Below are positions 22,296 through 30,874 of a stretch of DNA of 64,000 nt, one piece after another; positions within the stretch are counted from its first letter, which is position 1, and each line of letters opens with the position of its first letter. The stretch is taken from assembly GCF_018603885.1 (NCBI RefSeq), contig NZ_JAHGAW010000002.1, positions 310,001 to 374,000 on the forward strand, written 5' to 3'. Source of the DNA: Sphingobium nicotianae (GTDB lineage: Bacteria; Pseudomonadota; Alphaproteobacteria; Sphingomonadales; Sphingomonadaceae). Both the position numbers and the translations under genes were made by a program. Below the pieces are notes generated by a model, which was not told the DNA's origin, did no database searches, and was given only the letters and a program-made list of their open reading frames with translations.

Positions 22296-24560
22296 TTATT
22301 GCACCACCATGAGCTGCGGCGTCTCGTCGAGCGTGCCGGTGAACTGGGCCATGGCCTGCCGCGCCGCCTGCAGGGCCAGGATGGATTCAGCGCCAAGATT
22401 GAGATTGACGCCCTGCGGCGTCAGCCCATCGAAACAGAGTGTGCCGTCTTCGCAAGTAAGCGGCAGCTGCAGGTCGTTCTCGCCGGAAAACCAGGTGAAC
22501 GCTCTGTGCGCCGCCTCGATCCACCGAGCGTCGCCGTCTGCCGCATGCGCCGCCGCGCAGGCGTCGATCGTCGCCTCGGCCTCCAGCGGCTGCTGGTCGA
22601 ACGGCTCGGGCTCGGCATAGGCCCGGCCGAAGCTGTCAGACCCTACCGGTCGGAAATGGCCGGCGGGCGCGCGCTGCTTGTCGAGTAACCAGGCCAGGGT
22701 CGAGAGCCCGACCGAGGTGGCGACCTTATCTCCCAGCACACGGCCAGCCGCGATCATCGCCTGCGGCAGACGCGCATTGTCATAGGCCAGCACGATCTCG
22801 AACCAGGCCCAGCCAGGCCGCTGCGCTTGGGCGAGCAGGATGCTGAACTGTGCTGCTGAGCTGGTCAACAGTTCGCGGCAGCGCTGGTGACCCGGCTCCA
22901 CTTCGAGCACCGCCGCCATGCCGAGCATCGAGAAAGCGATCGCGCGCGGCGACGTCATCTCGTCGACCAGGGGAAGGGCCTTGTTGAAGAGGCCATTAGC
23001 CCAGCGCCGCAGCGCCGGCTGCGACGCGGATCGCATGACGCAGCCGAGCGCCCAGAGCGTACGGCCATTGCTGTCCTCCGAGCCTTCCGTCTCCAGCCAG
23101 CACCGGTCGTAACCCATGAAATTGCGGAACCGACCGGTCTCCTCGTTCCACGCATGCTCGACGAAGGCGGCGTAGATACGCGCCAGACGCTGCCGCTCAA
23201 CGGGATCGCCGGCGCGCGTCTCGCAGATCAGTCGCAGCGCGCGGGCATTGTCGTCGATGCAATAGCCATGGCGCCGGTCCGGCACGCCATGGATGCTGTG
23301 CTGAGTGATGCCGACATCGTCGGTCATCGCGGCGATGCCGGCGAGCTGCACCTGCTGCTCGGCGCGGGGCGGCCGACGATCCTTGATGGTAACCGGCATG
23401 TTCGATTTTGCTTCGGAGATCAGATCCATCACTGCCCTCGCATTCTCGTCCCAAATCGTCGATCGCGCACTGTCCCAGACGGCGCGCGACAGCGCTTCCA
23501 GCCGGGCCGGATCGCGCAGATGATCATGCAAAGCCTCGGAAATGGCGTCGGCATCGCCGAAGGGAACCAATGTCCCCACACCATTGGCGAGCGCTTCCTC
23601 CGCATGGATATAGGGTGTTGAAACAACAGGCTTCCCCATCGCCAGAGCATAAGCGAGCGTCCCGGAGGTCACCTGCTCGCGCCCGAGATAGGGCGTGAGA
23701 TAGATGTCGGTCGCCTGCAAATAGTCGAGCAGTTCTTCATTCCCGAGGAAGCGATCGACGAAGACAACGTGATCAGCGACGCCGAGCGTCCGCGCCAGCG
23801 TCGTCAAGGTCTCGCGATAATGCTCGCCCTCGGCACGAACAAGCGCGGGATGCGTCGCGCCGACGATGTAATAGTGAAGGGCGGGATGATCTTGCACAAC
23901 CTCCGGCAAGGCGCGGATGGCGATCTCGATGCCCTTGCCGGGCGAGAGCAGGCCGAAGGTCAGCACAGTCGGCCCGGCGCCCAGGCCCAGCTTCTCCTTG
24001 AAGGGCAAGGTGGGCGAGAAGGGCCGGTCTGGAGCACCATGGGGAATGATCCGGATGCGCGCCGGGTCCGCGTCATAAACTGTTTCGAGCAACCGTGCGG
24101 CTTCCTGCGCCATGACGATCAGCCCGTCGGCCGCCTTGATCAGCGCGCGCATGACGCGGTACTGCTCGGCGTCCGGTCGGGCCAGAACGGTGTGCAGGGT
24201 CACCACCACGGGAATGCTCAGATGGCGCAGCAGGGTGAGGAGATGATCGCCCGCCGGCCCCCCAAAAATCCCGAACTCGTGATGGATCCAGACAAGCTCT
24301 GCGCCAGATCGCTCCATGGCAGAGGCGGCGCGAATATAGGCCGGGATGTCTCCCTCGCCGATCGTCATCTTGACGCCCGGTCCGTATATCGCCCCATGGC
24401 CGTCATCCATTGCATAATGATCGACGACGAGCTCCGGAAAGGTCGCACGCAGGGCCTCGACGCTGTGGCTGGTGTATGTGGCGAGTCCGCATTGACGGGG
24501 GAGGGCATTGCCGAGCACGGCGATGTGGGAAACTGGCTGACCGAACGACTTGTAGAACAT
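22296..24560 (-). CDS. GT4 glycosyltransferase with C-terminal alpha/alpha-toroid domain
   Basis: A 754-residue protein. Residues about 10-360 are a GT-B fold family-4 glycosyltransferase: HIAVLGNALPRQCGLATYT, IHHEFGIFGGPAGDHLL, TFGLLSPGKGIEIAI and the donor-binding ATDIYLTPYLGREQVTSGTL with nearby E residues. Residues about 390-750 form a helical domain with DDNARALRL, RFRNFMGYD and EDSNGRTLWALG, resembling six-hairpin toroids. The start at 24560 follows GGGA; an ATG at 24599 would add 13 residues. It is co-transcribed with the GH130 gene, which suggests synthesis and turnover of one mannoside-like glycan. Confidence 0.83.
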   Translation of the reverse strand: MFYKSFGQPVSHIAVLGNALPRQCGLATYTSHSVEALRATFPELVVDHYAMDDGHGAIYGPGVKMTIGEGDIPAYIRAASAMERSGAELVWIHHEFGIFGGPAGDHLLTLLRHLSIPVVVTLHTVLARPDAEQYRVMRALIKAADGLIVMAQEAARLLETVYDADPARIRIIPHGAPDRPFSPTLPFKEKLGLGAGPTVLTFGLLSPGKGIEIAIRALPEVVQDHPALHYYIVGATHPALVRAEGEHYRETLTTLARTLGVADHVVFVDRFLGNEELLDYLQATDIYLTPYLGREQVTSGTLAYALAMGKPVVSTPYIHAEEALANGVGTLVPFGDADAISEALHDHLRDPARLEALSRAVWDSARSTIWDENARAVMDLISEAKSNMPVTIKDRRPPRAEQQVQLAGIAAMTDDVGITQHSIHGVPDRRHGYCIDDNARALRLICETRAGDPVERQRLARIYAAFVEHAWNEETGRFRNFMGYDRCWLETEGSEDSNGRTLWALGCVMRSASQPALRRWANGLFNKALPLVDEMTSPRAIAFSMLGMAAVLEVEPGHQRCRELLTSSAAQFSILLAQAQRPGWAWFEIVLAYDNARLPQAMIAAGRVLGDKVATSVGLSTLAWLLDKQRAPAGHFRPVGSDSFGRAYAEPEPFDQQPLEAEATIDACAAAHAADGDARWIEAAHRAFTWFSGENDLQLPLTCEDGTLCFDGLTPQGVNLNLGAESILALQAARQAMAQFTGTLDETPQLMVVQ

Positions 24561-24795
24561 TCCGATTTTTCCCAGACCGTGCGTCCCTGATTGAGACATG
24601 TTGCACTGCGGGATACGTCTGAGCCGGCCTTCTGGTTCCGGGCCGCCAGGCCCCATTCGTCGCAAGCTGTGAAAAACGCGACGGGCGCCTTTTCGGCCAC
24701 CCAAACCTGGTCGAGCTGTCAAGCGATCCTGCCCGTCTGTGCAAGTGAGTTTCTGCCGGTTGGTTCAGAGACGGCTCGATCGAACGGAGGCGCGA

Positions 24796-25656
24796 TTGAG
24801 CGAGACGAGGTCCAGCGTGAGACTCGGGACGGACGCGCCGATCGTCGACTGTCACGCGCATATTTTCGTGAGGGATATGCCGGTCAGCCGCGACGCCTGG
24901 ATGCAGGTCGACTATGGATTTTCGGCCGAGGAACTGCTGGCGATGCTGGATGCGCACGGCGTCCATTTCGGCGTCATCTCCGGCATCAGCATTTCCGGCT
25001 TCTACAATGATTATATGATCCGGTCGCTGCGCCGCTATCGGCGGTTGCGCGGCACCGCGATCGTCGCGCCGGACACCGGCTTCCACGCGCTCGAGCAGAT
25101 GGCAGCCGAAGGTATCGTCGGCGTGCGGCTCCAGCTTGCCCGCGCCGAACAATTGCCGGATCTGCGCAGCGATGCCTATCGCCTGCTGTTCCGGCGCGTC
25201 CGGGACCTTGGCTGGCATGTTCACGTCGCCATCGAGGGACCGGTCCTGCGCGGAGTGCTTGAACCTTTGCTGGAGGCGGAGGTCAACACCGTCATCGATC
25301 ATATGGGCCATCCCGATCCGGCCGATCCGCTCGGCTGCGACGGGTTCGGGGCGATGCTGGCGGCGGTCGACACTGGCCGCGTCTGGGTCAAGCTTTCCGG
25401 CGGCTTTCGCCTGCTCGGCACGGACACGTGGCGTGAACCGCAGGGTGATCTCGACAGCATCGCCGCGCTCGTCGCGCAGGAACTGCTCGCGCGGGTGGGC
25501 CCGGACCGGCTGCTCTGGGGCAGCGATGCGCCGTTCGTGGGTTATGAGGGCCGCGTCAGTTACAGCCGGGTGCTGGAAAGCTTCTGCGCCTGGGTGCCCG
25601 ATCCGGCCATCCGTGCGGAGATGTCACGGACAGCATTGAAGCTCTATTTTCCGTAA
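24796..25656 (+). CDS. Amidohydrolase family 2 (lactonase/decarboxylase-type)
   Basis: A 286-residue TIM-barrel metal enzyme. The ligand motif DCHAHIF starts near residue 17; further His are in WHVHVAIEG and VIDHMGHP, and the catalytic Asp in LLWGSDAPFVG. The family includes 2-pyrone-4,6-dicarboxylate lactonase (LigI) and ring-acid decarboxylases. I chose the TTG at 24796 because GGAGG ends five bases before it; the in-frame extension upstream lacks a site. It is divergent from the GT4 gene. The chemistry fits aromatic catabolism, but the substrate is open. Confidence 0.85.
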   Translation: MSETRSSVRLGTDAPIVDCHAHIFVRDMPVSRDAWMQVDYGFSAEELLAMLDAHGVHFGVISGISISGFYNDYMIRSLRRYRRLRGTAIVAPDTGFHALEQMAAEGIVGVRLQLARAEQLPDLRSDAYRLLFRRVRDLGWHVHVAIEGPVLRGVLEPLLEAEVNTVIDHMGHPDPADPLGCDGFGAMLAAVDTGRVWVKLSGGFRLLGTDTWREPQGDLDSIAALVAQELLARVGPDRLLWGSDAPFVGYEGRVSYSRVLESFCAWVPDPAIRAEMSRTALKLYFP

Positions 25657-25697
25657 GACTCCGCCTTAACGGCCTTTTTTTGGTGACGCGGGGTGCC

Positions 25698-26345
25698 CTA
25701 GAGCTTCCCGTTCCCGGCGCTCCATTTGACCGTCAACTCGATCCCCTGGCCGATCGGCAGCAAGACTGTCTGCAGGTCCGGCTTGGCCTTCACCGCCGCA
25801 CGATAGAGCCGCACGCTGTCGCGCGCCGAGGCGGGGTCGATCATATTGTCTGCCGCGATGATCGCCTCCTCCGAGAGCTTGGGATAGAAAGCCTCGAAGC
25901 AGGGCAGATAGACTTCCTTCCAGATGTCCAGCAGCACGAGATCGAACGGGTCTTCGTCGGCCTCGATCATCGCCACGGCCTCGCCCTGGCGGAACTCGAC
26001 GACGTCGACCAGGCCCGCGGCGGCCAGCTTCTCGCGCGCATAGGCCTGCTTATAGTCGGCCAGCTCCATGGTGATGACCTTGGCGCCGACCTTCCTGGCG
26101 GCATCGGCGAGGAACACGGTCGAATAGCCGTAGCTGGTGCCGAGCTCCAGGATCCGCCTCGGACGATGCGCCAGCACCAGCGCGTGCAGGAAGGCGCCGA
26201 CTTCGGGGCCGACCGGCAGCAGCAGATCGTCTCGCGAGACGGTTCCGGTGCCGGACATCATGGTGTTGAAAAGGCTCCGCTCCTGCGCGTTGCGGGCCTG
26301 ATACTCCTCGAAAAGAGCGGTGATTTTAGGATCGTCGAAGATCAT
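25698..26345 (-). CDS. Class I SAM-dependent O-methyltransferase
   Basis: A 215-residue protein of the catechol/caffeoyl-CoA O-methyltransferase fold. The SAM site is ILELGTSYGYSTVFLADAA; VITMELADYKQAYAREKL supplies the ribose-binding acid; DLVLLDIWKEVY and AADNM take the positions of the metal-binding D...D/N set. The ATG follows GGAGAGG. It lies immediately downstream of the acv-like operon on the same strand (77 bases after the HAD stop), so it may act on phenolic intermediates, although methylation is not part of the known acv scheme. Confidence 0.85.
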   Translation of the reverse strand: MIFDDPKITALFEEYQARNAQERSLFNTMMSGTGTVSRDDLLLPVGPEVGAFLHALVLAHRPRRILELGTSYGYSTVFLADAARKVGAKVITMELADYKQAYAREKLAAAGLVDVVEFRQGEAVAMIEADEDPFDLVLLDIWKEVYLPCFEAFYPKLSEEAIIAADNMIDPASARDSVRLYRAAVKAKPDLQTVLLPIGQGIELTVKWSAGNGKL

Positions 26346-26422
26346 GGAGCGGCCTCTCCGGCTTGTGAGTCCCGCCATCCTACATGGATCATCGGTCGCG
26401 CAGAAGCACCCTTGCGTTCGGC

Positions 26423-27271
26423 TTAGCCCAGCAGCCCAAGCTCCCGGATTTCATCCAACCCGCTGATCACGCGATGCGGCCGGCGCTCGGGCGCCTGCGC
26501 GGCCCACTCGGCGGCGGAGGTCGTGCCTGTCGTCACACCGATGCCCATCGCGCCGCCGGCCCGCGCCATCTCGGTCTCGACCTTGGGATCGTCACCAATC
26601 ACGACGACATCCTCGACGGGGACGTCAAGCTTGGCGGAGACGAAATGCATGGCGTGAAGCGAGGGCTTGCCGGTCACTTCCGGCTCGCGCCCGGTGACGC
26701 GGGCGATCGCGCCGCCGATCGCGCAGCTATAGCCGAAGGCGCGCCCGGCCTGCGACGCGAAGAAGGGCACGTCCGATGCGGAAAACAGCGCGGCCCCGCC
26801 CAGCACCGCTTCGCAGGCGGCGTGGATGTCCGGCATGCCGCAGTCTGGATGCCAGGCGACATAGACGGCGTCGGCCTTCTCGGCGCCGTCCTCGCCGGGG
26901 CGGACTGTGGCAATGCCCTCGCCGGTCAATGCATCGACCACGCCCTGCGTGCCGAGCACCAGCACGCGCTCGAACCCGCGCGCGCGAAAGACGTGGCCCG
27001 CGACGCTGTTTGGCGTGAAGAGATGCGTGTCGGCGATCGGCAGGCCGAGCGCGCGAAGGCGCGGCGCCTGCTGTGCGGCGGGATAGGCGCTGCCGTTGGT
27101 GAGGGCGAGGAAGGGGATGTCGCGATCCCGCAGCTCGGTCAGCAGCTCGATCGCGCCGGGCAGCAGCTGATAGCCGCCGAGCGCCTTGTCGCTGAGGATC
27201 AACGTGCCGTCGAGATCGAACATGAAGCCCCTGGCAGGGCGGAGGGCTTCGGTGAAGAGGGCGGCGGTCAT
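26423..27271 (-). CDS. acvF: HAD-IIA phosphatase, AcvF-like
   Basis: A 282-residue NagD-type HAD phosphatase. Motif I is FMFDLDGTLI (nucleophile D19), motif II is LALTNGSAYP, motif III Lys is in VTGKPS, and motif IV is VVIGDDPKVETEMARAGG. The ATG follows GGAAGGA. In the acetovanillone system of Sphingobium, as I recall it, AcvF dephosphorylates the phosphorylated ketone in concert with the carboxylase. Here the gene is last in an operon with the same set of partners, which is the reason for the symbol. On sequence alone it would be called only a HAD hydrolase. Confidence 0.8.
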   Translation of the reverse strand: MTAALFTEALRPARGFMFDLDGTLILSDKALGGYQLLPGAIELLTELRDRDIPFLALTNGSAYPAAQQAPRLRALGLPIADTHLFTPNSVAGHVFRARGFERVLVLGTQGVVDALTGEGIATVRPGEDGAEKADAVYVAWHPDCGMPDIHAACEAVLGGAALFSASDVPFFASQAGRAFGYSCAIGGAIARVTGREPEVTGKPSLHAMHFVSAKLDVPVEDVVVIGDDPKVETEMARAGGAMGIGVTTGTTSAAEWAAQAPERRPHRVISGLDEIRELGLLG

Positions 27272-27295
27272 CTCTATTCGTCCTTCCAAAAATCT

Positions 27296-27416
27296 AGCCC
27301 CTCCCCTTCAGGGGAGGGGTTGGGGTGGGGTAGGGCGGTGCGTTGCCGGACGGCCTTGCGAGCGATGCTCCGCATCGCCACCCACCCCTTCCCCTCCCTT
27401 GAAAGGGAGGGGCTTA
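27296..27416. repeat. Palindromic intergenic repeat inside the acv-like operon
   Basis: Outer arms AGCCCCTCCCCTTCAGGGG and CCCTTGAAAGGGAGGGGCT pair, with inner GGTTGGGGTGGGG and CACCCACCCC arms and a GCGATGCTCCGCATCGC stem. It belongs to the same family as 17439-17575 and 30251-30365. It lies seven bases from the carboxyltransferase stop and may tune distal expression of the phosphatase. Confidence 0.85.
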
Positions 27417-27423
27417 TTCAGGC

Positions 27424-28890
27424 TCAGCCGTAGCTCTCCAGCTCCAGCCTGAATCCCGGCTTCTCGACCAGGATCCGGCCCATGTCGGCGCGCGCAATGA
27501 GCTTGCGGATGAGCTCCATGGCCGGGCGCAGGGTCGGGTCATAGTGACGCGGCGCCGGGCCGGCCGCCTGCATGGCATCGACCTGGCCCGCCGGCATCGT
27601 CGCGCGCAGCAGGAATTCCTCGTCCGAAAGTCCGGTGCCGATCCGCTTGCGCAGGTCGGACAGCTCCGCCGGGCCGGGCTCGGCAGCCAGTTCCTTCGTC
27701 CGTGGCAGGGCCATGATCCTGTCCAGCACATCGGGCGCGATCGGCTGGTTGGGCCGCCCGAACTTGCCGAGCGCATAACGGATCACCTCGTCCGGGATCA
27801 CGCTGTAGCGCTCGCTCGCGGTCACGTTCATCACCGCCTGCGTCATCACCATCTGGGCGAAGGGTGTCATCACGATCGGCCAGCCCAGCTCCTCGCGCAC
27901 CCGGCCGAGCTCCTCGACCACCGCGCCTTCCAGATGCGGCACGCGATGATCGGCGAGGTGCCGCCGCATCGTGCCGACCATGCCGCCGGGCAGCTGGTGA
28001 TGGAGATAGGCGGCGTCGAACGCCATGGGATGCCCGGAGGCGAGTCCTTCCGCTTCCGCCATCTGCGTGAAATAGCGGCCGACTTCCGCCATGGCCGCAT
28101 CATCGATGTCGACGGTGTGGCCGAGCTCGCGCAGGTTCGCGACGACCCGCTCGATCGGCGGGTTGGAGGTGCCGTCCGCCGCCGCGCCGCTCGCGCATTG
28201 CATGGCCGAGACGCCCAGATCGGCCGCCTCGTAATAGCTCTGTTCGCCCAGCCCGATCGTGCAATGGGCATGCAGCTCCAGCGGCTTGTCGCCGATCACC
28301 GCAAGGATGGCGGGAATCAATGTCTGCGCACGCTTTGAGTCCAGCAGCCCGCCCGGATCCTTGATGTAGAGCGCATCGATGTCCGGACTTTGCGCCATCT
28401 TGCGCGCCGCATCCGCATAATGCGCATCGTCGTGGATCGGGCTCAAGGTGAAGACCAGCGCGCCCACCACATAGGCGCTGCCACCCGCCTTGATCATCCG
28501 CGCCACCTCGACATTGGCGTCCGCGTCATTGTTGGGGTCGGCCAGCGCGAAGCGGCCGATGCCGTTCTTCATCAGCGTGCGGAACGCCAGCGCCATGAAA
28601 TCAGGCGACGCCGTCTCCCAGGCGATGAAGCGGAAGCCGGTCGAGAGGAATTGCAGCGGCGTGGTCGGACAGGCCGCCGCCATCAGCCGGATGCGCTCCC
28701 ACGGGTCCTGCTGCTTGTAGCGGACCGCCACGCCCATATGGGTGGAGGTGGTGAAGTCGATCGCCTTGTAGCCGACCCGCTCCATCACTGGCGCGATGGT
28801 GAGCGTGCGCGCGGTGTCGACGCCCAGCGCCGCCCACAGGCACTGATTGCCGTCGCGTAGCGAGGTTTCGACGATCTGGATATTGGCCAT
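27424..28890 (-). CDS. Biotin-dependent carboxylase, carboxyltransferase subunit (pyruvate carboxylase B-like)
   Basis: A 488-residue HMGL-like TIM-barrel carboxyltransferase. It has the family start VETSLRDGNQCLWA (the D-G-N-Q metal/substrate region), STGFRFIAWETASPDFMALA, YIKDPGGLLDSKRA and the metal-binding His pair in LELHAHCTIGLGEQ. A C-terminal helical segment (about 300-460) matches the conserved carboxylase domain of pyruvate carboxylase and oxaloacetate decarboxylase alpha. It has no biotinyl domain, which is encoded separately. In the acv/hpe-type systems this subunit carboxylates the methyl ketone side chain. It follows the biotin carboxylase gene by two bases. By gene order it would be acvE, but I have not verified the letter. 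Confidence 0.88.
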   Translation of the reverse strand: MANIQIVETSLRDGNQCLWAALGVDTARTLTIAPVMERVGYKAIDFTTSTHMGVAVRYKQQDPWERIRLMAAACPTTPLQFLSTGFRFIAWETASPDFMALAFRTLMKNGIGRFALADPNNDADANVEVARMIKAGGSAYVVGALVFTLSPIHDDAHYADAARKMAQSPDIDALYIKDPGGLLDSKRAQTLIPAILAVIGDKPLELHAHCTIGLGEQSYYEAADLGVSAMQCASGAAADGTSNPPIERVVANLRELGHTVDIDDAAMAEVGRYFTQMAEAEGLASGHPMAFDAAYLHHQLPGGMVGTMRRHLADHRVPHLEGAVVEELGRVREELGWPIVMTPFAQMVMTQAVMNVTASERYSVIPDEVIRYALGKFGRPNQPIAPDVLDRIMALPRTKELAAEPGPAELSDLRKRIGTGLSDEEFLLRATMPAGQVDAMQAAGPAPRHYDPTLRPAMELIRKLIARADMGRILVEKPGFRLELESYG

Positions 28891-28892
28891 GT

Positions 28893-30245
28893 CTATACTT
28901 CTGCCTGTGCCGCCTTGCGGGCGAGGAAACCGGTGTCGACGCCGCCCGCCGCGAAATCGGGATCGGCGAGACTCTCTGCCTGAAAGGCGATGTTCGTCGA
29001 GACGCCTTCGATCCGGGTTTCACGCAGCGCGGCCCTGAGGCGATCGAGCGCGGTCGCGCGGTCGGGGCCATGCGCGATGATCTTGGCGACCATCGAGTCA
29101 TAATAAGGCGGGATCTTCGCGCCCGCGACGATATGCGTGTCGACGCGGATGCCCTCGCCGGTGGGCCAGTGCGCGGCGCTCACGGTGCCGGGCGAGGGCA
29201 TGAAGTCGCGGGCCGGGTCTTCGGCATTGACGCGTATCTCGATCGCGGCGCCGTCGATGCGGATATCCTCCTGCGCGAACCGCAGGCCCTCGCCATTGGC
29301 GATCGCGATCTGCTCGGCGACGAGATCGACGCCCGTCACCATCTCGGTCACGGGATGCTCGACCTGGATGCGGGCGTTCATCTCCAGGAAGTAGAACTGG
29401 CGCCGCGCGACGTCGTAGAGAAACTCGACCGTGCCCGCCCCGCGATAGTCCAGCCGCGCGGCGAAGCGCACCGCTGCCTCATGCATCGCCGCGCGAATGT
29501 CCTCGGGCAGGTTCGGCGCCGGCGTCTCTTCGATCAGCTTCTGGTAGCGCCGCTGCACCGAGCAGTCGCGCTCGCCCAGATGGACGACCTTGCCCGCGCC
29601 GTCGCCGAGCACCTGCACCTCGACATGCCGTCCCTGCGCGACATAGCGCTCCAGATAGACGCGCGCATCGCCGAACGCCGCGCCAGCCTCCGCCGAGGCG
29701 ATGTCCATCGTCGCGGCCAGATCCTCCAGCCGCTCGACCAGCTTCATGCCGCGCCCGCCGCCGCCGCCGACCGCCTTGACCAGGATCGGCGCGCCGATCT
29801 CCGCCGCGAGCGCCTGCGCCTCGGACATGCTGCCGACCGGCCCGCCGGGCACCACCGGCACATCGGCCGCGATCGCCTCGGTCCGCGCGCGCAGCTTGTC
29901 GCCGACCGCCTCGATCTGCCGCGCGGTCGGGCCGATGAAGATGACGCCCTCATCCTCGCATAGCTGCGCCAGCGCGGCGCGCTCGGAGAGGAAGCCATAG
30001 CCCGGATGGATCGCATCGCAGCCCGATCCCAAAGCCGCCTGCACGATCGTCTCGACGCGCAGATAGCTCTCGCTCGGCCGCGCCGGGCCGATGCACAGCG
30101 CCCGGTCGGCCATTTGCGCGCCGAGCGATCCGCGATCCGCCTCGGACACCGCCAGCACCGTCTCGATGCCCAGCCGCTGCGCCGTGCGGATGATGCGCAC
30201 GGCGATCTCGCCGCGATTGGCGATGAGGATGCGGCGGATAGTCAC
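28893..30245 (-). CDS. Biotin carboxylase subunit
   Basis: A 450-residue ATP-grasp biotin carboxylase with ILIANRGEIAVRIIRTAQ at the N-terminus, the Gly-rich ATP lid KAVGGGGGRGMK, RDCSVQRRYQKLIEE, EMNARIQVEHPVTE and the C-terminal YYDSMVAKIIAHG. It carboxylates biotin on the separate carrier protein with ATP and bicarbonate. The start is GTG, and its ribosome site GAGGAGGGG is the arm of the palindromic repeat just upstream (30251-30365). It is not the fatty-acid AccC by context, since it stands between carrier and carboxyltransferase genes of the acv-like operon. Confidence 0.93.
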   Translation of the reverse strand: MTIRRILIANRGEIAVRIIRTAQRLGIETVLAVSEADRGSLGAQMADRALCIGPARPSESYLRVETIVQAALGSGCDAIHPGYGFLSERAALAQLCEDEGVIFIGPTARQIEAVGDKLRARTEAIAADVPVVPGGPVGSMSEAQALAAEIGAPILVKAVGGGGGRGMKLVERLEDLAATMDIASAEAGAAFGDARVYLERYVAQGRHVEVQVLGDGAGKVVHLGERDCSVQRRYQKLIEETPAPNLPEDIRAAMHEAAVRFAARLDYRGAGTVEFLYDVARRQFYFLEMNARIQVEHPVTEMVTGVDLVAEQIAIANGEGLRFAQEDIRIDGAAIEIRVNAEDPARDFMPSPGTVSAAHWPTGEGIRVDTHIVAGAKIPPYYDSMVAKIIAHGPDRATALDRLRAALRETRIEGVSTNIAFQAESLADPDFAAGGVDTGFLARKAAQAEV

Positions 30246-30250
30246 TTAAC

Positions 30251-30365
30251 GCCCCTCCTCTTCAGAGGAGGGGTAGGGGGTGGTGGCGATGCGCAGCATC
30301 GCTCGCGACGCGATCATTCGGATCGTCCAGCAACACCCCAACCCCTCCTCTGAAGAGGAGGGGCC
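30251..30365. repeat. Palindromic intergenic repeat before the biotin carboxylase gene
   Basis: The arms GCCCCTCCTCTTCAGAGGAG and CTCCTCTGAAGAGGAGGGGC are near-perfect complements enclosing GGCGATGCGCAGCATCGC. It is a variant of the family at 17439 and 27296. On the minus strand its last arm provides the GGAGGGG ribosome site of the biotin carboxylase gene. Confidence 0.85.
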
Positions 30366-30397
30366 AAGGTTGTCGTCCCTTCGCATTCTCGTGATGT

Positions 30398-30874
30398 TCA
30401 CGCCGGCCGCACCAGCAGCAGCACTTCGCCATGCTCGACCAGCTCGCCATTGGCGCCGATGATCTCGACCACCTCGCCCGCCACGCCGGCATGCACCGAG
30501 TTCATCAGCTTCATCACCTCGACGATGCCGATCACCGTCTCGGCATCGACCTTCGAGCCGACCTCGACGAACGGCGGTTCGCCCGGCTTGGGCGCGCGAT
30601 AATAAATGCCGAGCAGGGGGGACTTGACCTCGACGAGGCCGGCCTCGCTGCTCTGGCGCGCCTTGGCGGCGGGTGGCGGCGCGGCTGCGGCAACGGGTGC
30701 GGCCGATGTTGCCGGCGCGGCCGCAGCGCGGGCGGGGCGGGCGGCGCGCGGCGCACCGCCGCCACCACGCTCCAGCTCGAGCTTGAGCCCGTCGACCTCG
30801 AGGCTGAGCCGATCGAAGGACGAGCCTTCGAGCAGCTTCATGATCTCATCGACATCCTTGGCGGTGAGACTCAT
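30398..30874 (-). CDS. Biotin carboxyl carrier protein
   Basis: A 158-residue carrier. Residues 1-35 form a helical N-terminal module like AccB (DVDEIMKLLEGSSFDRLSLE), 40-75 an Ala/Pro-rich flexible linker, and 80-158 the biotinyl domain. Biotin is attached at K122 in EVMKLMN. The ATG overlaps the stop of the upstream kinase-subunit gene (four bases, ATGA). It carries carboxybiotin between the biotin carboxylase and carboxyltransferase encoded downstream. By order it would be acvC. Confidence 0.92.
   Translation of the reverse strand: MSLTAKDVDEIMKLLEGSSFDRLSLEVDGLKLELERGGGGAPRAARPARAAAAPATSAAPVAAAAPPPAAKARQSSEAGLVEVKSPLLGIYYRAPKPGEPPFVEVGSKVDAETVIGIVEVMKLMNSVHAGVAGEVVEIIGANGELVEHGEVLLLVRPA

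Noticed and set aside
28893..30874. Housekeeping acetyl-CoA carboxylase accB-accC
   Set aside because: The genes stand between a PEP-synthase-like pair and a pyruvate-carboxylase-type carboxyltransferase, unlike fatty-acid accBC; an isolated-gene view could mislead.
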